Translations under genes and position numbers: made by a program
Part shown: piece by piece, positions 1-8,833 of the stretch
How positions within the stretch are numbered: the stretch's first letter is position 1
How the letters are laid out: each line of letters begins with the position of its first letter
Source: JBCCXL01 sp039191605
Lineage (GTDB): Bacteria; Acidobacteriota; Thermoanaerobaculia; Multivoradales; JAHZIX01
DNA: 64,000 nucleotides
Reading direction: 5' to 3'
Assembly: GCA_039191605.1 (NCBI GenBank)
Contig: JBCCXL010000015.1
Coordinates: 105,049-169,048, forward strand
The notes under the pieces: generated by a model
The model's database searches: none
Told to the model about the DNA's origin: nothing
Seen by the model: the letters and a program-made list of their open reading frames with translations, nothing else

Positions 1-1345
1 CGATTTCCCGCAGGGCGCGCACTCCGGTGAGCTGGAAGCGCGTGTCGGCGGGCCAAAAGTTACGGTAGGACACCCGGATATGGTCCCGGGGCGTGGCCCA
101 GGATCCGCCCCGGAGCACTCGCTGGTTATCCATGAACTTTCCGTTGTATTCCATCAGCGCGCCGCCAAAAGGGCGGTAGCCGGGGTAGGGCTCGTAATGG
201 CTGGAGGTCCACTCCCAGAGGCCGCCGCGCAGCTGGCGCAGCCCGTCGCCGGCGGCATTCGCCGGCCGGGGGCGGAATTCCCCGTCGTCCAGGTGATGCC
301 CCTCAGCGGACTCGAATTGATGGGCGCGGGCGGCGTGCTCCCACTCCCTCTCGGTGGGCAGGCGGGCGCCGGCCCAGGCGGCGTCGGTCTCCCCCTTCCA
401 GCGCAGGAAGGCGTCGGCCTCGTAGAAAGAGAGATGGGCGACGGGCTGGGCGGGAAGCAGGGGAGAGTCGCCGGTGAGGCCCCAAACTCGCCATTGGTCC
501 TCCTGCTGCCGCCAGTACATCGGCGCCTGCCAGCCCTGTTCCTGAACCGCCTGCCAGCCGTTGGAGAGCCACAGCAGGGGCTGGCGATAGCCGCCGTCGG
601 CGATGAACTCCAGGTATTCGGAGCAGGTCACCAGGCGATCTAGCAGCAGGAAGTCCTCCACCCAGGCCTTGTGGCGCGGCTGCTCGTTATCCCAGCTCCA
701 GCCGACTTCGCCATGGCCGATTTCCACCAGGCCGCCGGCGATGGGCTGGAAGCGGGCTTCGGGAGTTTCGTTGGCCGCAGCAGCGGGGTTGCCAACCTCG
801 GGATTGGCGACCCCGGGCTGGTAGACCGGCCGCAGCGGTAGCGGCAGAGTGGCGAGGATGTGCTGGATCTCGGTGACCAACAGCTCTTGATGCTGTTGCT
901 CGTGCTCGATGCCGACGCGCACCAGCTCGCTGAGGGCGGGCCAATCTTCTCCACCGGTGGTGGTCAGCAGCCGCTCCATGCGCTCGTCCACGGAGATGCG
1001 GTAGGCGCGAATCGTGGCGTTGGTGGGGCGTCCCACGGAGCCCCGGCGATGGCGCGGTAGACGCGGCCCGAGGCTCTCGTAATAGGAATTGAGGACGTAT
1101 TCCAGCTGCTCGTCCTCGGCGGTGGCGAGGCCCCGAGGCGTCAGGATGTTGCGGCAGAAGAACCAGGTGGTGTGGCCGAGATTCCACCACGGCGGACTGA
1201 CGTCCGGCATCGACTGGATTCGCCACTCCTCCTGGGTCAAGGGCTGTACCAGCTCTAGGCTGAGGGCGCGAGTCTTGCGATAGCGCTGCAGCAGGGCTTC
1301 GCGGGTGGTGTCCTGAGGCGCTGGCGGGGCTTGGAGAAGGGTCAT
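1..1345 (-). CDS. egtB: Ergothioneine biosynthesis sulfoxide synthase EgtB (3' end outside window)
   Basis: Non-haem iron enzyme that joins hercynine and a thiol donor (gamma-Glu-Cys or Cys) with oxygen to give the sulfoxide intermediate of ergothioneine. About 448 codons are visible from ATG 1345; the frame is open to the window edge. The N-terminal DinB-like half carries the iron-ligand histidines H58 (in WNLGHTTW) and H148/H152 (HEQQHQE). The C-terminal half is an FGE-sulfatase-like domain with LRGGSWATP and SYRNFWPADTRFQLTGVR, close to the usual EgtB ending, so only a few residues should be missing. It diverges from the PLP enzyme at 1724, which would supply the last pathway step. EgtD, needed for the first step, is not seen and may lie beyond position 1. 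Family assignment is firm; the sulfur donor cannot be told. Confidence 0.93.
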   Translation of the reverse strand, partial: MTLLQAPPAPQDTTREALLQRYRKTRALSLELVQPLTQEEWRIQSMPDVSPPWWNLGHTTWFFCRNILTPRGLATAEDEQLEYVLNSYYESLGPRLPRHRRGSVGRPTNATIRAYRISVDERMERLLTTTGGEDWPALSELVRVGIEHEQQHQELLVTEIQHILATLPLPLRPVYQPGVANPEVGNPAAAANETPEARFQPIAGGLVEIGHGEVGWSWDNEQPRHKAWVEDFLLLDRLVTCSEYLEFIADGGYRQPLLWLSNGWQAVQEQGWQAPMYWRQQEDQWRVWGLTGDSPLLPAQPVAHLSFYEADAFLRWKGETDAAWAGARLPTEREWEHAARAHQFESAEGHHLDDGEFRPRPANAAGDGLRQLRGGLWEWTSSHYEPYPGYRPFGGALMEYNGKFMDNQRVLRGGSWATPRDHIRVSYRNFWPADTRFQLTGVRALREI

Positions 1346-1723
1346 CGCATCCTCGGGGGATAAAGACGGAAAGGTCGAGGCTGAAGAGGAAAGGGGCGTC
1401 GCTGAACCGGCGGATAGAGGCAGCGGTGCGAAGGGGAAATCATAGCAAAGGCTCCCCTCAACCTGGCGCGGCGCTGACGGGAGACCGGGAGCCGTGGTAG
1501 CTTGCAGCATCGTCTCGTTCGACTGTTGTCCCCGGGGACATCCCCGGGATCCGAAGCTCCCATTCTTGACTCAGGTCCGGAAGTTGCCAGGGGGCGAAGA
1601 GGGTTCTGGCTCGCGGGTTTTGGCTCGCTGCCGCGGTTTCCCTCCACCGGCTCTTCTGCCGCCTTTAGGGGGCCCGCTGCTGCTGGCCCTTCGCGCTCTC
1701 GACCTGGGAATCTAGCTAATTCG
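1346..1723. promoter_or_regulatory. Divergent intergenic region between egtB and the PLP enzyme
   Basis: The 378 bases between two divergent starts must hold both promoters. I see no convincing paired -35/-10 boxes or palindromic operator. The rightward frame stays open through this stretch from 1502, but that upstream part encodes low-complexity sequence and the better start is ATG 1724. Confidence 0.35.
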
Positions 1724-3124
1724 ATGACCAAGGATCCTCTGTCCGCCTCGCGGACGGCTGCGGGTACGACGTCCGGATCTACCGCCGGATCTGCCGCCGA
1801 ACCTGCGCGCGAGCCGGCGTCCGAATTCGCGCGCGAGCCGGCCGCTGGGATTGCCCCCGCCGCTGAGGCGGTGCTCGAAGGGGATTCCGCCGGCTCGCCG
1901 CCGATTCAGCCGACGGCCTTCCGCTGGCAGGCGTCGGAGCCCGGCGCCCCGCCGGTGCTGTGGGTGATGTCCTGCTCCGAGGGGCCCGTGCCCCAGGTGT
2001 CGCTAGCTGCTCTGGTGGATTTTCTCGATGTTGAAGCCCGCCCCTGGACTCTCGACTGGGAAGAACAATTCGTCGGCCTGCCGCAGCGGGTGCGGCATCA
2101 CGGCGCTCGGGTGCTGGGAGTGCGGGCGGAGGATCTCAGCCTGGTGTCCACCACTACCGCCGGTCTGGTGACCGTCGCCCAGGGGATGCGGTGGATGGCC
2201 GGGGAAGAGATCGTCACCCCGCTGGGGGAATTCCCCACCAACGCCTGGCCTTGGCGGGTGCTGGCGGCGCGGGGAGTGCGGGTGCGGGAAGTGCCGCTGT
2301 GGCCGGGCCACCAGGCCGGTGCCGAGTGCTGGGAGTCGGCGCCTCCGCCGCCGGATGCCGACCCGGAAGGACGGCTATTGGCGGCTCTCACCCCCGCCAC
2401 CCGGGTGCTGGCGGTGAGCTGGGTGCGCTTCCAGGATGGTTTGCGCCTCGACCTGCTGCGCCTCGCTCTGGCCTGTAGCGAGCGTGGGGTGTTGTTAGTG
2501 GTGGACGGCATCCAGGGGGCGGGGACCGCCCTGCCGCCCCTCGCCGGGGTCGCCGCCTTCGCCGTCGGGGGGCATAAGCATCTGCTGGCTCCCCAGGGCC
2601 TCGGCCTGCTGTGGACCCACCCCCGCCTGCGGCATCAGCTGCTGCCGCCGGGGGGCTGGCTCTCGGTGGAGGAGGCGACGAATTTCGCGCGGCCTTCGAC
2701 GGACTTTCATCGTCCCTTCCTGAAGTCCGGTGAGGGGCTGGAAGAAGGGGTGCCGAACCTGGTGCTGGCGGCGGCCTTGGGCCGCTCGCTGGAGCTCTTG
2801 GCGGAGGCGTCGGTGGCTCGCATCGAAGAGCATATTGACCATCTCGCCGCCCGCTTCCTGGCGGCGCTGGCGGAGGTGCCGGCGTGGGGCCGGGAGGCGC
2901 GGCGGCTGGAAGGGTTACGGCAGCGGGGGCGATTGGGTCCTATCGTCGCTTTGCACCATCGCGGGGAGGGGGCCGAAGCCCTCGATGCCCGCCTGCAGGC
3001 GGGTTTCGACGCGGGGATCTACGCATCGATCCGCGAGGGCTATCTGCGCGTCGCCTTCCACGGCTGGCATCGCCCCTCGGACATCGATCGGCTGGTGCAG
3101 TGGCTGCGCCACGAGCCGGTTTGA
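1724..3124 (+). CDS. Class V PLP-dependent aminotransferase/lyase, probable ergothioneine C-S lyase (EgtE-like)
   Basis: 466 residues from ATG 1724. The frame is open back to 1502, but those 74 codons look like non-coding sequence. Residues 1-65 are an Ala/Pro/Glu/Ser-rich tail with imperfect repeats (AREPAS..AREPAA). The rest is a class V aminotransferase/cysteine-desulfurase fold: VVDGIQGAGT supplies the PLP-binding Asp, and GGHKHLLAPQG places the Schiff-base lysine at K285. The family includes EgtE, which cleaves hercynylcysteine sulfoxide to ergothioneine. The divergent egtB makes that role likely, but kynureninase-like or desulfurase activity cannot be excluded. The stop codon lies inside an 11-bp tandem repeat. 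Confidence 0.72.
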   Translation: MTKDPLSASRTAAGTTSGSTAGSAAEPAREPASEFAREPAAGIAPAAEAVLEGDSAGSPPIQPTAFRWQASEPGAPPVLWVMSCSEGPVPQVSLAALVDFLDVEARPWTLDWEEQFVGLPQRVRHHGARVLGVRAEDLSLVSTTTAGLVTVAQGMRWMAGEEIVTPLGEFPTNAWPWRVLAARGVRVREVPLWPGHQAGAECWESAPPPPDADPEGRLLAALTPATRVLAVSWVRFQDGLRLDLLRLALACSERGVLLVVDGIQGAGTALPPLAGVAAFAVGGHKHLLAPQGLGLLWTHPRLRHQLLPPGGWLSVEEATNFARPSTDFHRPFLKSGEGLEEGVPNLVLAAALGRSLELLAEASVARIEEHIDHLAARFLAALAEVPAWGREARRLEGLRQRGRLGPIVALHHRGEGAEALDARLQAGFDAGIYASIREGYLRVAFHGWHRPSDIDRLVQWLRHEPV

Positions 3125-3158
3125 AGCCGGTTTGAAGCCGGGCTGAGGCCGGCGAGAG
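3115..3158. repeat. 11-bp imperfect tandem repeat across a stop codon
   Basis: Four units of 11 bp (gccggtttgaa, gccggtttgaa, gccgggctgag, gccggcgagag) begin in the last codons of the PLP enzyme and run into the spacer before the convergent SDR gene. The first two units are identical. Confidence 0.8.
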
Positions 3159-3164
3159 AGAGCC

Positions 3165-3950
3165 TCAGGTGCGCAGGTAGGAAGCGCCGTTGACGTCAAC
3201 GATGGCGCCGGTGAGAAATTCATTGCCGGGGGCCGCCAGCAGCAGCACCGCTCGGGCGACCTCGTCGGGGCGGGCGACCCGGCCCCAGGGGCTCTGGGCG
3301 GCGACGGCGTCGGCGTCGGGGCCGTGGACCTGGGGAGCGACTCGGTCGGTGTCCACCCAGCCGGGGGCGACGGCGTAGACCGAGATTCCCTGGGAGGCCA
3401 GGGCCTGGGCGAGGCTTTGGCTCATGGCGTTGAGGCCGGCCTTGCTGGCGCCGTAGGCGGCGGCCCGAGGCTCGCCGCGGAAGGCTCCCCGGGAGCTGAC
3501 GTTGACCACCCGGCCGCCCCTGGCCGCCTGCCGCAGATAACGAACGGCCCGAAAGGTGAGGCAGGCGGGGCCGAGCAGGTTGGTGTCCAGCGTACGGCGC
3601 CAGGCGCGGGCCCAGCTCTCGTCATCGCAGTCTTCGACCGGGTGAGGCTCGAAGATCCCCGCGTTGTTGACCAGAACGTCCAGGCCTCCGAGGGCCTCGA
3701 AGGCACGATCCGCCACCCTCGCCGCCTGGTCTTCCCGGGCGAGGTCTCCCTGCACCAGGACGTGGCCTTCTCCGGGAAGGCTCTCCAGCACCTGGCGAGC
3801 GGTCTCTTCACCGGAGCGGTAGTGCAGCGCGACCCGGGCGCCGACACCGGCGAAGGCAGCAGCGATGGCGGCGCCGATCCCGCCGGAGGCACCGGTGACG
3901 AGCACCGGCGTGTGGCGAAAGTCGAGGATCTCGGCTGGGCTGTGGGGCAT
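3165..3950 (-). CDS. Short-chain dehydrogenase/reductase
   Basis: 261-residue classical SDR from ATG 3950. Visible motifs are TGASGGIG (residues 19-26, NAD(P)-binding glycines), VNNAG, NVSS with the catalytic serine, and YGASK with the catalytic Tyr and Lys. The C-terminal PGWVDTD and FLTGAIVDVNG match the FabG/3-ketoacyl reductase-like branch. Length and motifs are complete, so it should be active; the substrate is unknown. It is the last gene of a leftward run behind the rhomboid gene, 194 bp downstream of it, and converges on the PLP enzyme. Confidence 0.85.
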   Translation of the reverse strand: MPHSPAEILDFRHTPVLVTGASGGIGAAIAAAFAGVGARVALHYRSGEETARQVLESLPGEGHVLVQGDLAREDQAARVADRAFEALGGLDVLVNNAGIFEPHPVEDCDDESWARAWRRTLDTNLLGPACLTFRAVRYLRQAARGGRVVNVSSRGAFRGEPRAAAYGASKAGLNAMSQSLAQALASQGISVYAVAPGWVDTDRVAPQVHGPDADAVAAQSPWGRVARPDEVARAVLLLAAPGNEFLTGAIVDVNGASYLRT

Positions 3951-4112
3951 GGGGGTCTTCCTTCTCAGATCGATCGTCTACTCTGGTCAACCGTGGATGG
4001 GGTCGACGGTGAATGGGGCTTGGCTCACCCTCAGCGCAATGGATGAGTCTTGGGGGGATGGATGACGAGGGATGAACGCCGGGGGATGAGTCGACCGTCC
4101 GGCAGGGCGGTG

Positions 4113-4160
4113 GGGAGCCCGGAGGGAAGCTCTCAAGGGAGCGCTTAGGGGAGCCCTAAG
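4113..4160. repeat. 12-bp imperfect tandem repeat across the rhomboid stop codon
   Basis: Four 12-bp units on the plus strand (gggagcccggag, ggaagctctcaa, gggagcgcttag, gggagccctaag). The last units contain the end of the leftward rhomboid gene and its TAA stop at 4145-4147. Further degenerate gggatga-type repeats follow at 4040-4095. Confidence 0.75.
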
Positions 4161-6142
4161 ACCTCGTCTCGCACCGGCGTGATCCGCCACTGATCCCGCC
4201 CTTCGGCGCTCTCTTCCCCGGGGCGGACCTGGGTGATCACGACGTCCTCCCAGCTCGGGTCTAGCGTCGGACCGCGCCAGCGCTGAGGGCCCCGGGCGGG
4301 CCCCAGCTCGAGCTCCACCAGTAGCTTCGGCCGGTCCGCGGCGTCGAGGACCACGGCCCGCAGGCTCAGGGCGGGGCTGCCGAGACCTTCCGGCAGTCGC
4401 GCCACCAGATGCCTCCCCTCCGGCTGCAGGGAGGGCAGAGTGCCCAGGCCCGGGGGGATATCGCTGCCGTCGCGGCGCTGACGGGCGAGGTCGAAGCGCG
4501 CCAGCTGTGAGCGGTGGAAGGAATCGTCGGTGGTCTCGGCGGCGGAGGCGGACAGCTCCACCGCTCGGTCCAGGTCTCCGAGGCGGTAGAAGAGGGTGGC
4601 GAGGGTGTCTCTCTCCGCCGGCCGGGCGCGGTCGACTCGGCGGGGCCCGCCGAGGGCGCTCTCCAGCCGAACCGCGGCGCGGCGCAGCTGGGCTTCCGTC
4701 GCCACCGGGGAGACTGCCAGCTCCCAGGCGGTGTTGTTGAGAAAGACTTCCGGGAAGCCCGGGACCGAGAGCGCCTCGTCCACCTGGGCTGCCCGCTCTT
4801 CGGCGCTCGCCGCGATGGTGCGGGCGCTAGCGCCCACCGCCGGCAGCAAAAAGAGCAGGGCGAGGCCGACGCCGAGGGCGGTATGCAGGCGCTGGCGGCG
4901 ACGGCGCAGCTGCAGCCAGTCCCGACCCTCAAGGAAGAGGGCGGTGAGCAGGGCTCCGGCGACCAGGCCGCCGGCGTGGCCGGCATTGTCGATATTCGGC
5001 AACAGCAGGCCCGGCAGGAAGAGCATCACCACCAACAGGATCACCAAGCGACGGCTGGGTTCGGTGGGGAAATCCTCGGGGCGCTGCCAGAAGAGCACCG
5101 CCAGGGCTCCGGCGAGGCCAGAGATTCCGGTGGAGGCGCCGACGGAGGCCCACGGTCGGGTGATCACGGTAGAGGCGAGGGCGCCGGCGAAGCTGGAGAG
5201 GAGGAGCAGATTAAAAAAGCGAGCGCGGCCGAGCAGCGGCTCCAGCAGGCGTCCGAGGATCACCAGAGCCCAGGCGTTGAGGAGCAGGTGGAGGAGGCCG
5301 CCGTGGAGCAGGTTGGCGGTGAGCAGGCGCCAGCCTTGGCCCCGTTCGATCACCAGGGGAGCGGAGTTGGCGCCCATCGCCAGCAGGTCGACGGGGTTGA
5401 GCATGGGATCCGCTAGCAGCTGGATCAGGTAGGTCGCGCAGAGCACTGTGACCACCGTCCAGGTGATTGGGACTTGGGGGCGAAAGATGCGCTCCGAAAC
5501 CTTGGCGCGACGGGCCATGGGGGCGAGCTGGCGGTGACCGCCGGGCTGCTCCTCGATGCGGTAGCGCAGAATGCGGACGATGCGCCGGGCGATGTCTCGA
5601 CCCCCCACCAGGGCTGCCGGCAGGATCACCGTGCGGTGGCCGTCGATACCGAGGGCGAGCACCGTTTCGCCGCGATTGCGAAAGGTGGCGGCGATGCGCA
5701 GCAGGGAGAAGGGGATCGGCCGCTCGTCGAGGCCGGTGAGGGGAGCCCAGCGGAAGCCGTCCTCGAGAATCTCTAGCGGTGGCGGGACGCGGCCGGAATC
5801 CGCCACCTGGCGCTGGCGGGCGGCGCGGTGGCGATCGGTGGCGATGGCTCCGCCGGTGGCGAGGCTGGCGAGGAAGATGACCTGCCCCAGCTGATCGCCC
5901 TGCAGCAGGGTGGGATCGAAGACCCAGGCGAGCAAGAGGCAGGCGCAGAACACCAGCCCGCCCTTGAGCAGGGTGGAAGGCCATCCGGGAGGGTTCGGAG
6001 GCAGCGAGTGGAGCGGGAAGATGCCTTGTCGAAGGGGTTCCTGCTCCACGGTGCTGCTCTGTCCGATGGCGCTGTCCTGTCCGATGGCGCTGAGGCCGGC
6101 CATCGGCTGCTCCGGGTCTCGCTCTCCCGGGCGATCCGTCAT
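4145..6142 (-). CDS. Rhomboid-family intramembrane serine protease with N- and C-terminal extensions
   Basis: 665 residues. I take ATG 6142 as the start because it overlaps the stop of the upstream DinB gene (ATGA), although the frame is open to 6433. A cytoplasmic-looking N-terminus with a duplicated AIGQ(D/S)S stretch is followed by two membrane spans and a soluble segment. The rhomboid core follows: HGGLLHLLLNAWAL, the nucleophile serine in GASTGISGL (S337) and the histidine in NAGHAGG (H389), giving a complete Ser-His dyad. About 250 C-terminal residues form a soluble domain of unknown role. Coupling to the DinB-like genes suggests co-expression; the substrate is unknown. Confidence 0.88.
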   Translation of the reverse strand: MTDRPGERDPEQPMAGLSAIGQDSAIGQSSTVEQEPLRQGIFPLHSLPPNPPGWPSTLLKGGLVFCACLLLAWVFDPTLLQGDQLGQVIFLASLATGGAIATDRHRAARQRQVADSGRVPPPLEILEDGFRWAPLTGLDERPIPFSLLRIAATFRNRGETVLALGIDGHRTVILPAALVGGRDIARRIVRILRYRIEEQPGGHRQLAPMARRAKVSERIFRPQVPITWTVVTVLCATYLIQLLADPMLNPVDLLAMGANSAPLVIERGQGWRLLTANLLHGGLLHLLLNAWALVILGRLLEPLLGRARFFNLLLLSSFAGALASTVITRPWASVGASTGISGLAGALAVLFWQRPEDFPTEPSRRLVILLVVMLFLPGLLLPNIDNAGHAGGLVAGALLTALFLEGRDWLQLRRRRQRLHTALGVGLALLFLLPAVGASARTIAASAEERAAQVDEALSVPGFPEVFLNNTAWELAVSPVATEAQLRRAAVRLESALGGPRRVDRARPAERDTLATLFYRLGDLDRAVELSASAAETTDDSFHRSQLARFDLARQRRDGSDIPPGLGTLPSLQPEGRHLVARLPEGLGSPALSLRAVVLDAADRPKLLVELELGPARGPQRWRGPTLDPSWEDVVITQVRPGEESAEGRDQWRITPVRDEVLGLP
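6061..6096. repeat. 18-bp in-frame tandem repeat in the rhomboid gene
   Basis: Two nearly identical 18-bp units (gtccgatggcgctgtcct, then gtccgatggcgctgaggc) encode a duplicated AIGQ motif in the N-terminal tail. Confidence 0.75.
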
Positions 6143-6855
6143 CGCGGCTCTTCTTCCCCGCCTGGATTTTCCGCTCCCGATCCTTGCGCTTCGGTCTCTG
6201 CCGCTGGCGGGAAGCCGGGCTTTTTCAGTAGCTTGAGCAATTGGAGGTGGTGACGCCGTTCGTGGGCCGCGATGGCGGCGAAGCCACCGCCCAGAGAGAG
6301 GCGCAGCAGGCGGAAGAAGGGGGAAGGAAAGCCGACTTCCCTCAACGCTCGGCCTCGCCCTCTTTCCACCAGGCGACGGAGGTCTTCGAGGCTCTCCCGA
6401 TAATCTGACGCCACCCGATCGCCGGGAGGACACTCCTGGGCCACCGGCACCGACTTGCGGGGGGCCGGTACCCGCATCTTGGGGGGAGGCTCCAGAGAGA
6501 CGATGAACCAGCCCTCGACGAAGCGTGGCACGAAACTCTCGTCCCCCGAGTCGGCGGCGCTATCCGGCGCTTTCTCCAGGGCTTCTTCGATGCTCTGACC
6601 GTAGGTCCGATTCACCTTGGTGAGGTGTCCCAGGATTTGGGCGGCGCTCCAGCCTCCCTCCGGCGGACGCCAGCGCCAGCCGGCTTCCGTCAGTCCGGTG
6701 ACTCTCTGGGTCGTCGCCACCTCGGCGCGCCGCAGCTCTCTCAGCAGATCGTCGGCGTTGCGGGGTGCCTTGCGATCCTGTACCGCGTCCAGGGGGTAGT
6801 CGGGGGTCGGTTGAAGCTCCGGGTCGGTTATCAGGTCTGGCGTCAGGTCCGTCAT
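6139..6855 (-). CDS. DinB-fold (DinB_2/YfiT-like) protein, copy 1
   Basis: 238 residues from ATG 6855. DinB-like four-helix metal-binding fold: a first histidine in AAQILGHLTKVN after the usual GGWS, and a C-terminal HERRHHLQLLKLL helix. That is the usual three-histidine set of DinB_2 proteins. Family members include thiol-transferases and the N-terminal half of EgtB, but many have no known activity. It is a clear paralogue of the gene at 6905-7654 and lies 49 bp downstream of it. Its stop overlaps the rhomboid start by ATGA. The start contexts (YPLDAVQDRK versus YPLDSIPDRK) show a recent tandem duplication. The substrate is unknown. Confidence 0.82.
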   Translation of the reverse strand: MTDLTPDLITDPELQPTPDYPLDAVQDRKAPRNADDLLRELRRAEVATTQRVTGLTEAGWRWRPPEGGWSAAQILGHLTKVNRTYGQSIEEALEKAPDSAADSGDESFVPRFVEGWFIVSLEPPPKMRVPAPRKSVPVAQECPPGDRVASDYRESLEDLRRLVERGRGRALREVGFPSPFFRLLRLSLGGGFAAIAAHERRHHLQLLKLLKKPGFPPAAETEAQGSGAENPGGEEEPR

Positions 6856-6904
6856 CGTAGGCTCGTTCCTCGCGGGGTGGTCGCGGTGATGGTCGATGAA
6901 TGGC

Positions 6905-7654
6905 TCATTCTTCTAATGCGGCTTCGAGGCCGAATTCAGGGCGTTCTAACAAGTTTCTCAGCTGAAGATGGTGCCGCCGCTCGTGGGCCGCGAGGGTCGC
7001 GAAGCCGCCCCCGAGGGTAAGGCGAAAGGGCGGAAAGTAGGGATCGGGAAAGCGGACTCGGCCCAGGCAGCTCTCGGGGATCTCTTCCAGCAGGCGGTAG
7101 AGCACAGCGAGGCTTTGGCGATAGTCGTCCAGGATACGGTCGCGAGGAGGGTAGGTTTCTCCTCTCAGGGTCGCCCGGCGGGGGGCGGGCATCTTCCATC
7201 TCGGTGGCGGCTCGAGGAAGGCGATGAACCAGCCCTCGAAGAGTCTCGGAACGAAGCGCCGCTCCTCTGCCTCGTCTGCCGTGGCGGCACCCTGGTCGCT
7301 GGTCGACGGGTCGATGTTCGAAGGGGCGGCGTCTGAAGGGCTGTCCGGACCGCCCGAGCCTGTCGAGGAGCGCTGAAGATTTTTGTCGAGAGCCTTCTCC
7401 ATGAAGTCGCTGTAGCTGCGGTTGACCCGGGCCAGGTGCTCGAGGATTTGCGCTACGCACCAGCCGCCCTGGGAGGGGCGCCACCGCCAGGCTTCCTCTG
7501 GGAGGGGGGCGACTCGCTCCACCGTCGCCGCCTCTGCCCGCTGAAGCTCGAGGCTCAGATCCTTCGCGTTGCGAGGGCGCTTGCGGTCGGGAATCGAATC
7601 CAGGGGGTAGTTTGGGGGCGGTCGTCGCTGGGGGTCGATGGGTGGGTGCTGCAT
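6905..7654 (-). CDS. DinB-fold (DinB_2/YfiT-like) protein, copy 2
   Basis: 249 residues from ATG 7654, first gene of the leftward run. Same architecture as its downstream paralogue: NYPLDSIPDRK, WRWRPSQGGWCVAQILEHLARVN with the first putative metal histidine, and AAHERRHHLQLRNLL at the C-terminus. It differs mainly by a Ser/Asp/Ala-rich insert around residues 95-130. Likely a metal-binding DinB_2 protein; function unknown. It diverges from fabI across a 328-bp spacer. Confidence 0.82.
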   Translation of the reverse strand: MQHPPIDPQRRPPPNYPLDSIPDRKRPRNAKDLSLELQRAEAATVERVAPLPEEAWRWRPSQGGWCVAQILEHLARVNRSYSDFMEKALDKNLQRSSTGSGGPDSPSDAAPSNIDPSTSDQGAATADEAEERRFVPRLFEGWFIAFLEPPPRWKMPAPRRATLRGETYPPRDRILDDYRQSLAVLYRLLEEIPESCLGRVRFPDPYFPPFRLTLGGGFATLAAHERRHHLQLRNLLERPEFGLEAALEE

Positions 7655-7982
7655 CGCGGCAGATTCCGGGGATTGTCGCCGTTGCGGCGGCGGGAGAAAC
7701 CCGGGTCGATGCTATCAGTGCCGGGTTCTTCTCTCGTCAGGTTCGGGCTCTTCAGTTTGGGCTTTTCAGTCTGGTCCCTGCGAGTTGCGCCAAGGCATCA
7801 AGGCCGCGCTGGGCTACCGCTGTGCCGTAGAGGCTATGCTCCGGGGCGAGGGATTCGATACCCTAGGATCCTCGTCGCAATCTTCGCGCTGACGAATTCC
7901 CTACTGCTTCGCTTCCCTGCCCCACTTCTCTGCACCGAGCACTCTCATTTCCGTGGTCTTCCGCGGACGAGGAGAAGATCCT
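7655..7982. promoter_or_regulatory. Divergent spacer between DinB copy 2 and fabI
   Basis: 328 bases between divergent starts. No clear promoter boxes recognised. It contains a 14-bp tandem repeat at 7736-7777 (gtcaggttcgggct, cttcagtttgggct, tttcagtctggtcc). A GAGGAGA ribosome-binding site precedes ATG 7983. Confidence 0.4.
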
Positions 7983-8768
7983 ATGTCCAGTTCGCAGCCT
8001 ACCGCCATCGTTTTCGGTATCGCCAACAAGCGCAGCATCGCCTGGGGAGTGACCCAGAAGCTTCATGCCCAGGGGGTGAAGCTCACGGTGGCCTACCAGG
8101 GGGAGCGCTTCGAGCGCGCCATCCGCAAGCTGCTGGAGGGAGAGGGGATCACCGACGCTCTGCTGGTGACCTGCGACGTGACGGAAGAAGGCGCGGTAGA
8201 CCGCGTCTTCGATGCTCACATGGAGCAGTGGGGGCGCCTGGATCACGTGGTCCACAGCATCGCCTTCGCCAAGCGGGAAGAGCTGGAGGGGAACTTCACC
8301 GACACCAGCCGGGACGGCTTCCTGCTGGCCCAGGAGATCAGCGCCTTTAGCCTGATCCCGATGGCGCGGGCGGCGAAACGACTGATGAGCGACGGCGGTT
8401 CGATCATCGCCATGACCTATTTGGCGGCCCAGCGGGTGGTGGCGAACTACAACGTCATGGGATCCGCTAAGGCCTCCCTAGAGCACGTGGTACGGCAGCT
8501 GGCCTTCGAGCTGGGGGAACAGAATATCCGGGTGAACGCGGTCTCCGCCGGCCCGCTACAGACCGTTTCTGCCCGCGGCGTGGCCGGCTTTTCGGGCATC
8601 CTGAAGGTGTACGCCGACAAGACGCCGCTGAAGCGCAACATCACCCTGGAGGAGGTGGCCAACGCCTCCTGGTTCCTGCTCAGCGAGCAGGCTTCGGGGA
8701 TCACCGGCCAATGCCTCTTCGTGGATTCCGGCTACTCGATCATGGCCTCGTCCGGCGACGAGATCTGA
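7983..8768 (+). CDS. fabI: Enoyl-[acyl-carrier-protein] reductase (NADH)
   Basis: 261 residues from ATG 7983, chosen for the GAGGAG just upstream and because FabI proteins begin this way; the frame is open to 7953. Last reductive step of fatty-acid elongation. Visible features: a degenerate FabI-type nucleotide motif (GIANKRSIAWG), HSIAFA, the catalytic pair Y156 and K163 in YNVMGSAK (the Y-x6-K spacing typical of FabI), SAGP and the C-terminal GQCLFVDSGYSIM. Full length. It stands alone between a divergent DinB gene and a convergent kinase gene. Fatty acyl-ACP made here could feed the FAAL-NRPS at 36831, but that is general metabolism and not evidence of a link. Confidence 0.95.
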   Translation: MSSSQPTAIVFGIANKRSIAWGVTQKLHAQGVKLTVAYQGERFERAIRKLLEGEGITDALLVTCDVTEEGAVDRVFDAHMEQWGRLDHVVHSIAFAKREELEGNFTDTSRDGFLLAQEISAFSLIPMARAAKRLMSDGGSIIAMTYLAAQRVVANYNVMGSAKASLEHVVRQLAFELGEQNIRVNAVSAGPLQTVSARGVAGFSGILKVYADKTPLKRNITLEEVANASWFLLSEQASGITGQCLFVDSGYSIMASSGDEI

Positions 8769-8780
8769 GCTTGGTGAGGC

Positions 8781-8828
8781 CTTGGTCTGGCGAGGTCTTG
8801 GTCTGATAAGGCTTTAGTCTGACGAGGC
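8781..8828. repeat. 16-bp imperfect tandem repeat after the fabI stop
   Basis: Three 16-bp units (cttggtctggcgaggt, cttggtctgataaggc, tttagtctgacgaggc), preceded by a partial unit that starts at the fabI stop codon (8766). It ends only a few bases before the stop of the convergent kinase gene. Confidence 0.8.
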
Positions 8829-8833
8829 TCGCC

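Noticed and set aside
80..643. Plus-strand frame over egtB
   Set aside because: Antisense of the EgtB FGE-sulfatase domain, which reads cleanly on the minus strand to the window edge.
1502..1723. 74-codon N-terminal extension of the PLP enzyme
   Set aside because: Sequence looks like non-coding spacer with no domain content, and ATG 1724 begins the usual body; it also overlaps the likely promoter region.
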